Assembly (NCBI GenBank): GCA_021292105.1
Contig: CM037874.1
Location: forward strand, 57,328,539-57,392,538
DNA from: Anadara kagoshimensis
Lineage: Eukaryota > Mollusca > Bivalvia > Arcoida > Arcidae
Direction: 5' to 3'
Length of the DNA: 64,000 nucleotides
Part shown: positions 23,901-35,289 of the stretch, piece after piece
Numbering within the stretch: the first letter of the stretch is position 1
How the letters are laid out: the number at the start of each line of letters is the position of its first letter
The notes under the pieces: model-generated
The model's database searches: none
What the model saw: the letters and a program-made list of their open reading frames with translations, nothing else
Told to the model about the DNA's origin: nothing
Made by a program: the position numbers and the translations under genes

Positions 23901-24210
23901 CTCTATTGATTTGTAATAAAAATTTACTTCCAAACTTGATGATCAAATAAAAAGTATTAACAGATACATATAAAACACATATAATTATGTCTCTGATATT
24001 AATAAAGCCTCTCCGTCTTTTTAAGTCTTTTAGAGCTTATCCCCACAGTATTATCACAGACAAACATCAAACATTCATTGTCAATCACAACATCAGTCAA
24101 GTTTTTATATGCACATGTAAGTAGGTCACTAGCCAATTCATAAAAAAATTGTTGTTAACATTCTTGAGAGAACAGGTGTAAAATGTTGCCAAAAATAATT
24201 AATTGTTTAT
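20940..24210. other. Long AT-rich stretch, no gene recognised
   Basis: Read on both strands. Frames of 60-90 codons occur (for example 23581-23844 +) but none has a recognisable motif or good splice sites. The stretch at 22930-23480 is slightly GC-richer, with repeated 'atggcc' and 'ccattttg' wording, possibly an old repeat. Confidence 0.4.
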
Positions 24211-24211
24211 T

Positions 24212-24373
24212 TAATCAAAAACAAACATACTTATCCATTTCCGAATCACAATCCAGAAGCAAAGTAAAAACTTTGGAACTGACAAGTTAGGTTACACACG
24301 TGAACCTCCACCAGGGAAGTGAGGCCGGGTGCTCCGGAAGGGTAAGCACCTCCTGTTTAGCTAGCTACACCCG
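24212..24373 (-). mobile_element. 5'-truncated 3' end of retroelement family R
   Basis: On the minus strand it reads '...cacccggcctcacttccctggtggagg...', then 'cttgtcagttcc', then a terminal 'tggattgtgattcgg' and 'aagtatgtttgtttttga'. The same end is found at 24583, 25383 and 31235 on this strand and at about 42275 on the + strand. Only the 3' end is present, as expected of target-primed reverse transcription. Confidence 0.75.
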
Positions 24374-24426
24374 TATTTAGTGAATTAAATAATTCACTTT
24401 GATAAGGCAGGTATAGACAAACAATC

Positions 24427-24475
24427 TTGACCTGTCTGGTTGACCTTTAATTCAAATATTTATCATGAACAAGTT
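24427..24475 (+). repeat. End fragment of the 'TTGACCTGTC' inverted-repeat family
   Basis: Contains 'cttgacctgtctggttgacc' followed by 'ttcaaatatttatcatgaac', the same left end found at 35296 and 39236. No matching right end is seen nearby. Confidence 0.55.
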
Positions 24476-24582
24476 TATTTGCAAACATGTTTTATTTACA
24501 TACTGAGTAACACTAAACACAAGCACTGCTCATGTATGGACTGCGAATCCAAATACTACTTATGTTATGGATCGATTCATTT

Positions 24583-24608
24583 ATCAAAAACAAACATACT
24601 AATCCATG
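24583..24608 (-). mobile_element. Very short 3'-end stub of retroelement family R
   Basis: Twenty-six bases match the extreme 3' end of the family (inverse of 'atggattagtatgtttg' plus 'tttttgat'). Flanking sequence is unrelated. Confidence 0.55.
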
Positions 24609-24609
24609 T

Positions 24610-25382
24610 ATTATATGAGTATAGGGGGGCATCTAAAACATCTGATCAATTGTAAAAAAATGGATATAATACACGATCAGTGAAAAGTTACAGTATGACA
24701 GTAGAAAACAATGACCTACCTGGCTGTTGACGAATAGAGCTACCATTTTTGTTATAATTATAATAATAATAATACTTTATTGGAAAACTGAAATGTTATA
24801 CAGTGTTATCCATTACATACTTATATAACAATAAATCATAAATCATATTTGAATAGTAGAATGATAACAACACCATAACTCAATAACTTCAACGTCACAT
24901 GTCCGATTTTCTATGTAGTTTATATAATATCTACACACACAATGTGTTTAAGTTTGACACATCCCTTAATATTTAATTTATTTCATGAAATGCATATTTG
25001 CGTGTTATCTAGAACACTATCTTTTTTTATTACTATGTCATGCACTAACTTATATATTTATTTAGCACTCATTAAACCCACACACACGCACAGACATATA
25101 TATTGTCTTTGATTATTAAGTACATGCAATCCAGGAGTTAAGTGTAAAATTAATAATATTGCAATTATATATATGTTATATTCAGTAATATCTGCAAAAA
25201 TAAACATTAGTATTTAGACCTTATACAAACATATATTTCAGTCTTGTGTCTTTCCCCCTCTTTTGGTCAGTGCTGTTGACACAGAGTCATTTAGTATATT
25301 TTAACATCGACATTAAAATGATTTGATTTTATAAGCAAAAGAAAATGTCAAATAAAATATAATAATAAAATATTAAATATAT
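24610..25382. other. AT-rich stretch without gene
   Basis: Contains an (AAT)n tract near 24757-24775 and scattered AT repeats. Nothing coding recognised. Confidence 0.45.
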
Positions 25383-26200
25383 TAATCAAAAACAAACATA
25401 CTTTTCCATGACCGAATCACAATTCAGAAGCAAAAGAAAAACTTTGGAACTGACAAGTCAAGTTAGACACATGAACTTCCACCACGGAAGTGAGACCGGT
25501 GCCCCTGAAGGGTAAGCACCTCCCGTTTAGCCAGCTACAACCGCCACATGTGTAATCAAAATTGGTTGGAAAAAACGTGGAACTATGGACGTCAAATATA
25601 TCTAGGCAATCCTGGACACACAGACATCAAACTTTTCAAAAATACTCTGATGACGGCTATAAAACCTTGTGAGGGCCTTGATAAACCCAAGCTTGCAATA
25701 TCCCTGAGTCAACGATTTATTTGCAACAGCCTGCTTCGTTGCAAAAAGTCCCCGTTGTGGGAACAAGCTCTTCTATAGCGTATTAGTTGGAAACAAATAC
25801 ACCATAAGCAGGAGAAGCAGGTATATTGCTGCATAAAAGGAAAGTTGACAATCGAAAAATTGAAGTCATCACGTTTGTCATAAAGTTTCAAATGTAGCCT
25901 TTGTGTGCGTCATAATTCAGGTATAAGTCTAAATATGAAGCAGAACTTGAGGAATCAGTCGTGTCTTTTATTTCAAGCTCACTAGGATAGATGGCATTTA
26001 CATAGTCTCCAAATTAAGGATTGTTAAGAGACAAAACGTCATCTATATATCTGTATGTTGAGTTGAATGATTTGGCGACAGTTTTCTCTCCAGATTTAAC
26101 AAGGTTCTGCATAAATTCTGTTTCGTAAGATTGAAGAAACAAATCAGCAAGCAATGGTGTACAACTAGATGATTGTCTTTTAACTCCAACAATCATTTTT
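25383..26200 (-). mobile_element. Retroelement family R, longest copy, with dead reverse-transcriptase
   Basis: Minus strand. From about 26190 downward an RT frame shows CTPLLADLFL, then FNSTYRYIDDVLSLNN (the YxDD catalytic motif), and after a break LYDKRDDFNFSIVNFPF and QLIRYRRACS near 25890-25750. The 'cagcaatatacctgcttct' part is out of frame with its surroundings, so the copy is frameshifted. Downstream lies the family's 3' UTR, ending at 25383. This RT type is common in marine invertebrates; I suspect a Penelope-like or related element but cannot type it from a fragment. Confidence 0.8.
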
Positions 26201-26219
26201 TATAATGAATTTTTTTGTT

Positions 26220-26335
26220 CTATTTAGGTTAATGTTTATATCACGTAGCCAGACTTCACAACCATTTAAGATGATACTTGTAGTCACAGGGACATTTTTA
26301 AAATTTGAAAACTTGTTCCTAAAGAGTAGAACGAT
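26220..26335 (-). mobile_element. Short LINE reverse-transcriptase fragment
   Basis: The minus strand encodes NVPVTTSIILNGCEVWLRD, resembling the LLYGCE(V/T)W region of LINE polymerases. It abuts the family R copy but comes from a different polymerase region, so this looks like a nested or composite insertion. Confidence 0.5.
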
Positions 26336-26339
26336 TTAT

Positions 26340-27420
26340 GCCTTTATTTGTTGCATGTAATATTCTGCCATTGTGGAAAATCACAATACCGAAATATATA
26401 TATTTCTCAACTACATCAATTTTTGATTAATTTCATTGAAAATAATGTTTACTGATTTTTTTTTCTTTACACTATTTTGCATTTTTGTACACTTCCGTTC
26501 AGACACCGTGTAGATAGCCGTGATGTAAATTAAGTACTATAACTGATAACATTTTATTGGGTTGAAAATGGAATTTTTATCGTAGCACTCAAAATAAAAT
26601 ACTTTTCCAAATTATTTGAATCGTATGTTTGAAATTATTGTTGCAGTTTTATATTGTGTATGACTATCCAGTAGTAAAGTTGGTCAATGATTATTCGTCA
26701 AAGCTATTGTTCGCTTTAAAAACCGACGCATTACGTTGGCGGATAGCACTCTGTTAAGCGAGCTCCATTTGTTTCAACTTAACAACCGGAAACTTGAGTG
26801 GAAGAACGCAATAATATTGTTATAATTCAGTCAAGATTATGTTAGTCTTGGTCACATTGGTACTGATCTCGGTTCTGAGAAAGTGGCAGAAAACTGTAAA
26901 GTCAAGAAAACCATCAAACGGCATCGACCGAATACGACCTGACTTACGACAAAATGCAGAACTCTACATTCACTGTAATTTAATGGTGATTCATATACCC
27001 CCTCAAACAAGTTTGCGGAGGATATAAAAACAAGGCATCACATGTGATACTAATTCTCTAGCAGTGGAGTGCAATACATGTATATTACCGGAAAGATATT
27101 TTGTACATCTAACAACTTGTGTGTAAAGATCAAGGGCAACGCCTCTATTATTAAACAAATTAGATTGGGTGATTCCATTGCTTCCGCGGCAGCTCTATTG
27201 ACATCATCAATTATGTCGTACTTTTCTTAGTGCTGATAGAAATAACAAAGCGCAGTAACTCTCGTCAATTTGGATGTGCCAATTACAAAACAACAATACT
27301 ACCATAATAAACATTTCCTTCAAATTTTATTCAATTCTGTAGAGACATAAACATGTAGTTATTAGAGTGCCGACAGAAATATTTCACTCAAAAAAGAGGG
27401 AATAACTTTGTCAAATTGTG
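26340..27420. other. Stretch without a supported gene
   Basis: A 62-codon frame at 26839-27027 (+) begins with a hydrophobic stretch (MLVLVTLVLISVL) followed by basic residues, which could be a signal-anchor first exon. Nothing downstream supports it, so it is not called as a gene. Confidence 0.3.
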
Positions 27421-27423
27421 TTT

Positions 27424-27607
27424 GCCGCTGTACCACGTGATCAATACCACTTCACGTTTGTGCAGAACGTTTTGGAAAACGTCAACGTCACATATTCTCA
27501 GAATGACGTCGTTTTTACGGGAAAACGTCGTCTTCTCATGCAATTCCACATCCATTGGAGATAAGTGTTTCGCATAAACATTAGAGGGTATCACGTGGTA
27601 CAGCGGC
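27424..27607. mobile_element. 184-bp inverted-repeat element with perfect 18-bp ends
   Basis: GCCGCTGTACCACGTGAT at 27424-27441 is exactly mirrored by ATCACGTGGTACAGCGGC at 27590-27607. The interior is rich in 'aacgtc' motifs. No coding capacity. Probably a miniature DNA element. Confidence 0.7.
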
Positions 27608-27689
27608 GAAACCCATTAGTCCGAGATGTTACCGTTGGCATGATAGTCTTTTATCAAGTGTTATGAAATTCTGCTGAGAAGTTTTTATG

Positions 27690-27950
27690 ACAACAAATCA
27701 ACATCCAAACACACCACGCGTGTAATAAAAATTGTGTGAAAGGAACATGGAACTATGGGACGTCAACTATATCCAGGGCAATCTTGACACAGAGACATCA
27801 AATTTATCAACAATACTGTCATGATGGCCATAAAACTTTTGGGGCCTTGACAAACCTAGGCTTGCAATATCCCTGAGTCAACAATTTATTTGCAAGCAGC
27901 CTGCGTCGTTGTACAAATGCCCTGTAGTTGGAACAAACTTGATTAAGTAG
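27690..27950 (-). mobile_element. Retroelement family R, internal 3'-region fragment
   Basis: Matches the part between the RT and the 3' terminus in copies at 25.5 and 31.4 kb ('aactatgggacgtcaa', 'ccctgagtcaac', 'tttatttgcaagcagcc'). The extreme 3' end is missing. Confidence 0.7.
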
Positions 27951-28132
27951 TATATACGTTTTGGATCATAAGATTACAGGTTTGCCACTTTGTATAACGG
28001 TTTAGGTAACCTGTTTGCATTCAAGTTTATAACGTTAAATTATTCTTTGAAAAAAAAACAAATTATAAAAACAAAACGAACAAAATACCACGATATTCAC
28101 AACTTTGCATATATTGATATCATTTTGTACAT

Positions 28133-28831
28133 TTAAATGCCTATATCTAAATTATATTCTTTATGCATCACAATTCGCTTTGGTGTTTCGGCACACTCGA
28201 TTGAATAAAAGTATTGTTTACAAAAATTTAGCATTTTCTTGACCTTTTCTGGTTTCTTTTGGTCTTCATAAAGTCTTACTAACAGTTGATAAGTCAGAAG
28301 ATTTTTGTTATCTAATTTTAACGAATACAATAGCTTATATTCGGCTTTATCGTACAACGCATATGTAAGCAACCAATTTGCCTCGTAGTTTAAAGTAAAC
28401 ACATCCGGCCCAGGTGGAATGTTTACCGCCAGGTGTCGTAAATACATTTCCTGTTCCGGTTGAAAATTCCTTTTTAATATTCTCATGGTTCCAGACCGGA
28501 AAACTTCACTGTATCCATGTCTTAAAAATTCCCGCTCATTTCCAATGATCAAATAATTATATACAGCGTGTTTTATTAGCATCTTTAAAAGATACTGCGT
28601 GTTTTTAATAGAAATAAAATCCGATATCCGTCTCAAAGTGGCCAAAGACACGGTGTCATTCGAAATCGGTTTTCTGTTTTTCTTGTCCATTATTATTCTA
28701 GATTCCATACCAAATTCGTAGAACTCTTTATGTATTAAAGATATAATCGGTACGTTTTGGTGGAGAATGGTGTAACCTCCTGTCACATGAATACTAGCGT
28801 CAATGTAAACACCTCTCACGTCATTCTGCTG
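28133..28831 (-). CDS. PIGZ-like gene, last exon (probable)
   Basis: Open for 233 codons to TAA at 28135-28133. There is no ATG near its start and a stop lies just upstream, so it needs an acceptor; 'gactttttaag' before 28831 is plausible (alternatives at 28828 or 28825). Near the start it encodes GYTILHQNVPIISLIHK, resembling the HQGG(V/L)(V/I)P motif of GPI mannosyltransferase 4. The following hydrophilic part has helical, TPR-like spacing near the end (NYEANWLLTYALYDKAEYK, LLVRLYEDQKKPEKVKKML), which is not usual for the family. It could be a diverged C-terminus or a separate gene. Position and strand fit the PIGZ-like exons upstream. Confidence 0.55.
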   Translation of the reverse strand, partial: QQNDVRGVYIDASIHVTGGYTILHQNVPIISLIHKEFYEFGMESRIIMDKKNRKPISNDTVSLATLRRISDFISIKNTQYLLKMLIKHAVYNYLIIGNEREFLRHGYSEVFRSGTMRILKRNFQPEQEMYLRHLAVNIPPGPDVFTLNYEANWLLTYALYDKAEYKLLYSLKLDNKNLLTYQLLVRLYEDQKKPEKVKKMLNFCKQYFYSIECAETPKRIVMHKEYNLDIGI

Positions 28832-28879
28832 CTTAAAAAGTCAAACAAATGTTGACGTAATTTGAATCAGTATATTTAC

Positions 28880-29115
28880 CATATGTCCAATCAGCGTTTG
28901 ACTTGTCCGTGTAACTTGGGAAGTTGTTCCACTGACTAGCAATATATAACATGATAAACACTCCATAGCACCGTTGTTTGTCTAACACACGTAGCATTTT
29001 GAATGACTTGGCAAGCGTGTATTACGACACTGCTGTAAACTACGAGTAAAAGAACAATCCCGTCGTGCACAAATCGAAGTTCCTTATGTCCACGTAAAGA
29101 ATAATAAAAATAACA
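28880..29115 (-). CDS. PIGZ-like gene, exon 4 (probable, frame-disrupted)
   Basis: An acceptor 'caatatcag' precedes 29115. The first frame gives CYFYYSLRGHKELRFVHDGI, matching the conserved SxxxHQExRFLxPL region of the GPI mannosyltransferase family, followed by a hydrophobic segment. That frame meets TAG at 28938-28936. One base over, near 29020, a different frame runs to a good-looking donor (TATG|GTAAAT at 28880). So at least one single-base shift is needed, and the phase into the last exon does not fit either way. Junction unresolved. Confidence 0.5.
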
Positions 29116-29184
29116 CTGATATTGTAAAACTTAATTTCATATCAATGTTTCTTGTTTGGATCTTGATGTAACCCCAGAATGTAC

Positions 29185-30133
29185 GGACAATTTTCTTTGG
29201 TTAAAAAATGATAAAATTGCATACAGAACTGTTAACAAAAATAATAGACACATTGAAAAATCATGAAATACAATATACTCGAAATAAAACGTTAATGTTT
29301 TTGTACCAAACAGTTTTGAGGATAAATTTTGTATTATATTAAAATTTATCCATTGCCATATTGATAATACCCATGCGTTGTATCTGATGACGTCATCACA
29401 CATACATATCCCTACGCCAACAATTGATCCAGCAGCGTATGATTGCAGTGGTGAAACATTTCTTTCAAATTTCTTAAGAGCTTGATAAATATGGTAAAAA
29501 CCAGAGAAACAATAACAAACATGAATCAATCCTGACATACACAGTTATTCCAAATAACAGACCCTTAAAAAATAAACGAAAAGAATACCCAGAAATTATC
29601 TTCCGCTTACTGCTGCGCATGTGCTTAACGGCTTTTAATTTACCATCATTCATATAACAGCAATGTTCATTTTTCTGTTCAAATTGTGTTCTTTTATAAT
29701 TTGATATGGCAGCCCCACCAGATTTATATGCAGGTTTCTTTTGCAATCTACTCAATTTCTTCTCGTTTTCATTCTGATTTTTCCGTCTCTCTGTAATACA
29801 CTTCGGATGTGTGTCACTTTTATGTGGAACACCTCTGCTTTCAGAGTAAGTATCATGAAGTTCAGAGAACCCTTCATTTGAACTATATTTATCAACTTGT
29901 TTGTATTCTGAAGTAAAAATGAGCTTCATAATCTCAGAGAGGCTATAAAACAAAATTGGAGATAGAAAACTGTTTATGAATGTATGAGTGCCGAAAACAT
30001 TCATGTGAATCGAAGACGCAACAAGTATGGACGCTATCGTAGCTATGTCACGTGAGGCATGCGTTATCATGACGAATCTGTATACTGAAAGTGGTAGACA
30101 TGATGTGACAGCAGCATGAAATATCTTCCAGAT
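29185..30133 (-). CDS. PIGZ-like gene, exon 3 (GPI mannosyltransferase 4 core; one-base disruption)
   Basis: The acceptor TTTTTTTACAG precedes 30133, and the exon opens in phase 0 as exon 2 requires. It encodes a membrane segment, then SSIHMNVFGTHTFINS, close to the SSxxxLVxxTHTFSNS signature of SMP3/PIGZ. A hydrophilic, lysine-rich loop follows, longer than in vertebrate or yeast proteins, then GLLFGITVYVRID (the GxxxxLGVFxRPTF region). The frame stops at 29474, but a one-base shift at the T-run complementary to 29496-29500 leads into a frame with CMCDDVIRY and an NFNIIQNL stretch, like the later family segments. Removing one T makes the exon 948 nt, phase 0 at a GTACAT donor and in phase with exon 4. 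Either a genuine mutation or a homopolymer error. Confidence 0.65.
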
Positions 30134-31234
30134 CTGTAAAAAAAATGTTGAAAATTATAATAAAGTTTTAGTCAATGTCAACAGAACGTATGTCCAGTAT
30201 AGAACTTCTGCATGTAACCGAGATTGACATCAGTATAGACGATGTAATAGATACCTTTGCATCTGCTACAGAATATGGAAATTTTTGTAAAATTTTGACT
30301 TGTCTACATTACCGAAAACTGTTTTGAAACCTTTGATTTATATAATTCGCAAACTTTTTTAATAATTAAAAAGTTAAAAACTGAATTTTACTTGTCTTTT
30401 TCGACTGTACATATTTGTTTAACGATACAGGAAAAGCATCTTTTTGCTCCAAATTTCTACATTTTCACGGTTGGCATGCCCCTGGACCCCCCTAGAAAGA
30501 CGCGCCTTTCGCACCCGACTTGCACATCAATTATAGTCAGCTACGCCACTAGTTTACTACATCAATATATATATGTTTGGAATACTGCAAGCATGGCAGA
30601 CGAAAGATTCACCTGAAAATAAATTCTGAAATATTTGCGTTAAAATCAAATCGTTCATTGTTTAGCAGACATTTCCCTCAATACAGGGTTTGAACTATCT
30701 TTTTCCAGCAAATCCAAACACAAGACGGTTAGTTGTTACTTTGTACCATTTTCGTCCTTTAAACATAAAAATTTAAATTAAATTATACACAATTCATAAA
30801 ACACACTCGAATTCGTGTTTAAATGTATTCAACAACTTAAAAGGAAACGTCGTTTTTTTTCAAACCTTTCAGTATATTTTCAGTCCGTCGGAGTTTATTA
30901 TATTTTGACCAAACTATTACAACTGTCGCTTTGTAGTGGAATACGTGGTAAAGTAATCCAGTGTACACTTGAAAACAAGGCAAATATTGAAAGTAACCAG
31001 CAAAGCTATTCAGTGGTAACACGCAAGTTAGAATCGCTTGGCAGTGAAGTTAAAATGAAAGTGAGAATCGCAAAATTAATCTGATTTCTGTCTATAAACG
31101 ATCTATTATTTTTTTGTAATATGTTCGACATCAGCTGTTATAAAATATTCTTGTTGTGACTGAATCACAGGCTAGATAAAACTCTTAGTGGACGATCGAG
31201 TCGGGTGTAGAAGAAAAGGGTAACAATAGATGCA

Positions 31235-31650
31235 GTAATCAAAAACAAACATACTTATCCATGTCAGAATCAAAGTAAAAAATTTTTAACTGACAAGTCA
31301 AGTGAACTTCCACCAAGGAAGTGAGGCCGGGTATTCCGGAACGTTAATCACCTCCTGTTTAGCTAGCTACACTCGCCACGTGTGTAATCAAAATTGTGTG
31401 AAAGGGACTTTGGGACGTCAAATATATCCAGATTAATCCCTGAGTCAACGATTTATTTGCAAGCAGCCTGCTTCGTTGTACAAAGTCCCCGTAGTGGGAA
31501 CAAGCTTTAACATAGCATATTAATTGGGAAACAAATACACCATAAGCAGGAGAAGCAGGTATATTGCTGAATAGAATAGGAAAGTTGATAATATAAAATT
31601 GAAGTCATCACGTTTGTCATAAAGTTTCAAATGTAGCCTTTCGTTAGCGT
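31235..31650 (-). mobile_element. Retroelement family R copy with RT tail
   Basis: Carries the family 3' end at 31235, the 3' UTR, and on the minus strand an RT fragment LKLYDKRDDFNFI near 31640-31590. Beyond about 31650 the minus-strand frame continues into unrelated-looking sequence. It lies downstream of the PIGZ-like exon 2, within an intron. Confidence 0.75.
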
Positions 31651-31769
31651 AAACAGTTTCACCAGAAAAATTTGAAATGGGACACCAAATTATGTCTTTT
31701 AACGCGAAACGAAGACGTTTCCAATATGACATTCGATGTACTGGCTTCAGTTTCACAATTATTCCTTAA

Positions 31770-32690
31770 CTTAAATTTGACAATTTTTGACAATATCTAT
31801 GGTATAAGTTATAAAAAAGTTTTTACAAAATTATAATGTAGGTGTAATAATAAGCTTAGCGTCATCTTTAGTATGACACATTGAATTCATGAATATTTCG
31901 AAAATTTACAAAATTATTAAGATTTCAAATTTGCCAGATTAATCTTAGTTAAGAAATGATTGTGAAACTGAAGAAAACCCGATACTAACTTCAATTACAT
32001 CTCCTCCGACGGAATGAAACTACCGAAACGTTTGTAGAAAGGGTTAAATACATTTATAAGTTGTTAAATCCATTGGAAGATGCCCTCATATGTCTTTTGT
32101 TCCGTGTGGTACATTATGATTTGCGAGGCTTTGTGAATCCCGTTGTCGTTTTGCAAGCCCATGGTAAGGATGGTACATGACGAATTACAAGAGTCCCGAC
32201 TTTGGACGAATATGGGTTTTGGTAATATGGTAACTCGTGATGCGGTTCAATGAAATAATAGTTCAGTACAAAAATCAAGTATCACGTGTCATGATGTTCC
32301 ATTAGGTCTCGTGCCCAGTGTTTCATTTAGACGGCGCGATTGCGATATTTTCGCATGTCTTTGGAAATCTCACAATTCCTGTTGAAGGATACATGGTATT
32401 TTTGCTCAGAATCGCCATTCATCGCAATACATAACAAAATATGATGGATAACATCTTCCACACTCAACTGGGGTATGTGATGGCATAACATTTAACAGTT
32501 ATTTTGGCTCTCATTAAGAATGTCTTTTTTTAAATCTATAGCATATCATCTCAAAATCATCAATGCTACACGTACCCCTGCGCGTCAGAGTTCTCTAAAC
32601 CATAACCAGGGACACCTAACAGTCAGTATTACGCAATGCATGTATAACTTTTTATAACTTTTCGAAAAAAGAGGGGAATATTAAATTTGA
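31770..32690. other. PIGZ-like intron, no feature recognised
   Basis: No repeat or exon could be supported on either strand. Confidence 0.4.
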
Positions 32691-33330
32691 GTTTCCGTCT
32701 GTCCGTCCGGAATTCTTGTCTGTGCTAATTCTCCAAAACTATGAAGCAATATTTCACGAAACTTAGTGCAAAGCATCAACATAGATAGAGATGTACATAT
32801 CGTTAACCAGAGTTAGTTTGCTCATTTTCTTTGGAGTTAAGGCTCTTTGACTGAAACCCCTATAACAGCTCAATTTTCTAAAAATGCTAACTGGAGCCGA
32901 AATCTGGCTTGATATTTAGCTTTTTGTGAAATTTGCTAGAAAAATAGGGATGCGTTTTTGCGTTAAATTTTGATAAAATTGAAACAGCCTTCATAATGTA
33001 ATGGCCAGAAAAAATAAGCAGCCTTCATAATGTAATGGCCAGACAAATTTTTTGTCTGGGTTAATTCTCAAAAAATATGAAACACTGTTTCACGAAACGT
33101 GTTACAAAGCATCAGCATTGATAGGAGATGCGCATATCCTTAACCCGAGTTGGTTTGCTCATTTTTCTGGGAGTAATGGCCCTTTCATGGAAAAATCTAA
33201 AATGTTAAAATTTCTAAAACACATGACTGGAGCCAAACTCTGATGTGATATTTGGCTTTTTGTGGTCTTTAACTAATAATTCATTCATTTTGTGAAATGT
33301 TGGCAAATGGGTAATGCAATACATCAAAAT
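32690..33330. repeat. Two tandem copies of the dispersed 'gcgtttttgcgtt' family
   Basis: The sequence 'gaaacactgtttcacgaaac', the 'aagcatca(a/g)cat' phrase, and 'ttaacc(a/c)gagtt(a/g)gtttgctcat' occur in both halves (about 32700-32990 and 33040-33330). Both resemble the copies at 3755 and 53590. Confidence 0.65.
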
Positions 33331-33909
33331 TGACAGGATAGAAAGGGGGTAGGGGGGACTCGGACCCCACTATTTCGCTAAAATTTAATTCAGTTTCAAA
33401 AAAAGTAATTTGTTGATATTCAGTAAATATCTTTGTAAATTGCAGTAAAATTTAATGAGAAATATTAATTTTATGTTGACGGTTTCTGTAAAATTATTTT
33501 TTCCATTCTCGTCTTCAGATTTATTTGATTTTAATTTGCTTAAAGAAGTGGATCTGTTCTGAATTTCATTTTACAGACTCTTACATTTTTGTAGTACATA
33601 AAGCTAGCTGTTCATGTGTTCCCTACTTTCTTTATTTCGTTTCATAATTATTATTTATTTTCCCCCTCCTTTTAGACCTAGCCCGGGCTCTCAAGAGACA
33701 TTTCTAGTTTAAGTAAGGAATAAATTGACGGGAAAATACATGCATATTAATTCATGACTAGTTATAAATTTACCACAATGTCGATTTTATAAGAAAGGTA
33801 CCGAGTAAATAGTGATAATACAATACATAGTTTAAAAAATGAACACATTAAAAGAGAAGTACATGTATTAGAAATAATTGGGGTTTTTTTTCATTTAAAA
33901 AAATCTTAC

Positions 33910-34121
33910 CACATACGGGCTCTTTTGCCACCCGAAAAATATCGCCGCCTTTCCTATAATTGTGAAAATTGTGGGAAACATAAATGAACGCAAACTGTAC
34001 ATTCCCAATTTATATTCCTGTTCACTGCTAACGGAACCGGAAGTGATATTGTCTGCGCCATCTGGTGGAGGCATGTATTCATATGGACGAAACCCATATC
34101 CATATATCTCCGAGTGGGCAA
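33910..34121 (-). CDS. PIGZ-like gene, exon 2 (GPI mannosyltransferase 4)
   Basis: 212 nt, with acceptor 'tataatttcag' before 34121 and donor GTG|GTAAGA after 33910. It starts in phase 1 and ends in phase 0, fitting exon 1 and exon 3 exactly. It encodes IAHSEIYGYGFRPYEYMPPP and, after a short polar loop, SLRSFMFPTIFTI. These correspond to the segment after HPDExFQSLE in the GT22 family (EV..G..F.xxPWE...P.RS..FP), which lies in the lumen of the endoplasmic reticulum. It is short and easily missed because each part lies between stops in the genomic frame. Confidence 0.85.
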
Positions 34122-35092
34122 CTGAAATTATAAAAGTTAATAGGTGTTAATTCTATGACTTCAGATACAGGAATTTTGGTTGGTTAGAATGTGGATACAT
34201 TTGTATATTGTAGTAAAGATTAATTAAAATAATTCATCTCATCCATATCGAGACGGTCAGTTCTGGAATGATGGAATAAATGAAGTACACCATCTACCTT
34301 TGCCAGTAAATTGACAAATAAATAAGATCGCGGGTTTTATAGTTTTAGCTGCAAATCACCTCATCCGTCACAGTCACAGTTTCGCCATAAAGCATATCAA
34401 AGGCGCGGGGTAACAGCACTCTGAATTCATGACAAACACCAATGTCAAGTCTCTAAAGGTATTTTGTTGCAGCGAGGCAACGCGAAAGAGTCCAAACGCA
34501 AAGTCATAGAGCGAAACGGGTATAAATTAGTGCCACATCTTACCTATTCGTCTGACCTGGTTTCTAGCAACTTATTCCTTTTCCAAAAATTGGAAAAACT
34601 GTATCCTTGAAGACAGTTGAGGAGTGGGTCAGTGGAAAGAACGCTGGCCTTTTTTCCGTTCTGGGCTGATGGCACCGTTGGTCTAAATCGATTACTCTAG
34701 AGGGCAATTACATCGAAAAAGAAGAGGTGTATGTCAAAGACCTGGTCACTTATTGAAAACGTATGTAATATGTATAATAATAATTTTCTAAACTACATGT
34801 ATTATTAAATCATTGAAATTTGAATGTATGCCACCCCAATTCCCTTCTGGCGTCAACAATGCGTTAATCTGCAGGGCCGGCACCTCAAAGTATTTTTGTC
34901 GGTAAACGGTAAAGTAACACCAATATTTTTTTCAATTTGCCTGATTAAATCGTGTGATTGATGTGTTATGTATTTGTAGCTTGAGTTAGTCTAAACAAGA
35001 AACAGGCAGACAACAAACAAAACATTATTTAAATGGATCGGTACAGGATCGTTTGTGACAACTTAATCATTTATATACAGTATACAGACTGG

Positions 35093-35282
35093 TCGAAAGT
35101 TTTACACTGATCGAACGTCGAAGATTGGCTTCCGAGTGATCGAGATATAGTTAACAAGTAGTCGAAAAACTGTCGAGGAATTTATAACAGACCTGTCGAG
35201 ATATAGCCATAAAGGGGCCGAAATTAGCTCCCGATTCGGCACTAGTTCTTTTGCTTAGTGTTAAACTTTCGACAGGTCTGTA
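35093..35282. mobile_element. 190-bp inverted-repeat element
   Basis: Left end TACAGACTGGTCGAAAGTTT and inverted right end TACAGACCTGTCGAAAGTTT match nearly perfectly over about 25 bp. No coding capacity. Confidence 0.65.
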
Positions 35283-35289
35283 CTATAGG

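Noticed and set aside
33962-34150. A 62-codon plus-strand frame
   Set aside because: The minus strand here is PIGZ-like exon 2, with proper splice sites and family motifs; the plus frame is its shadow.
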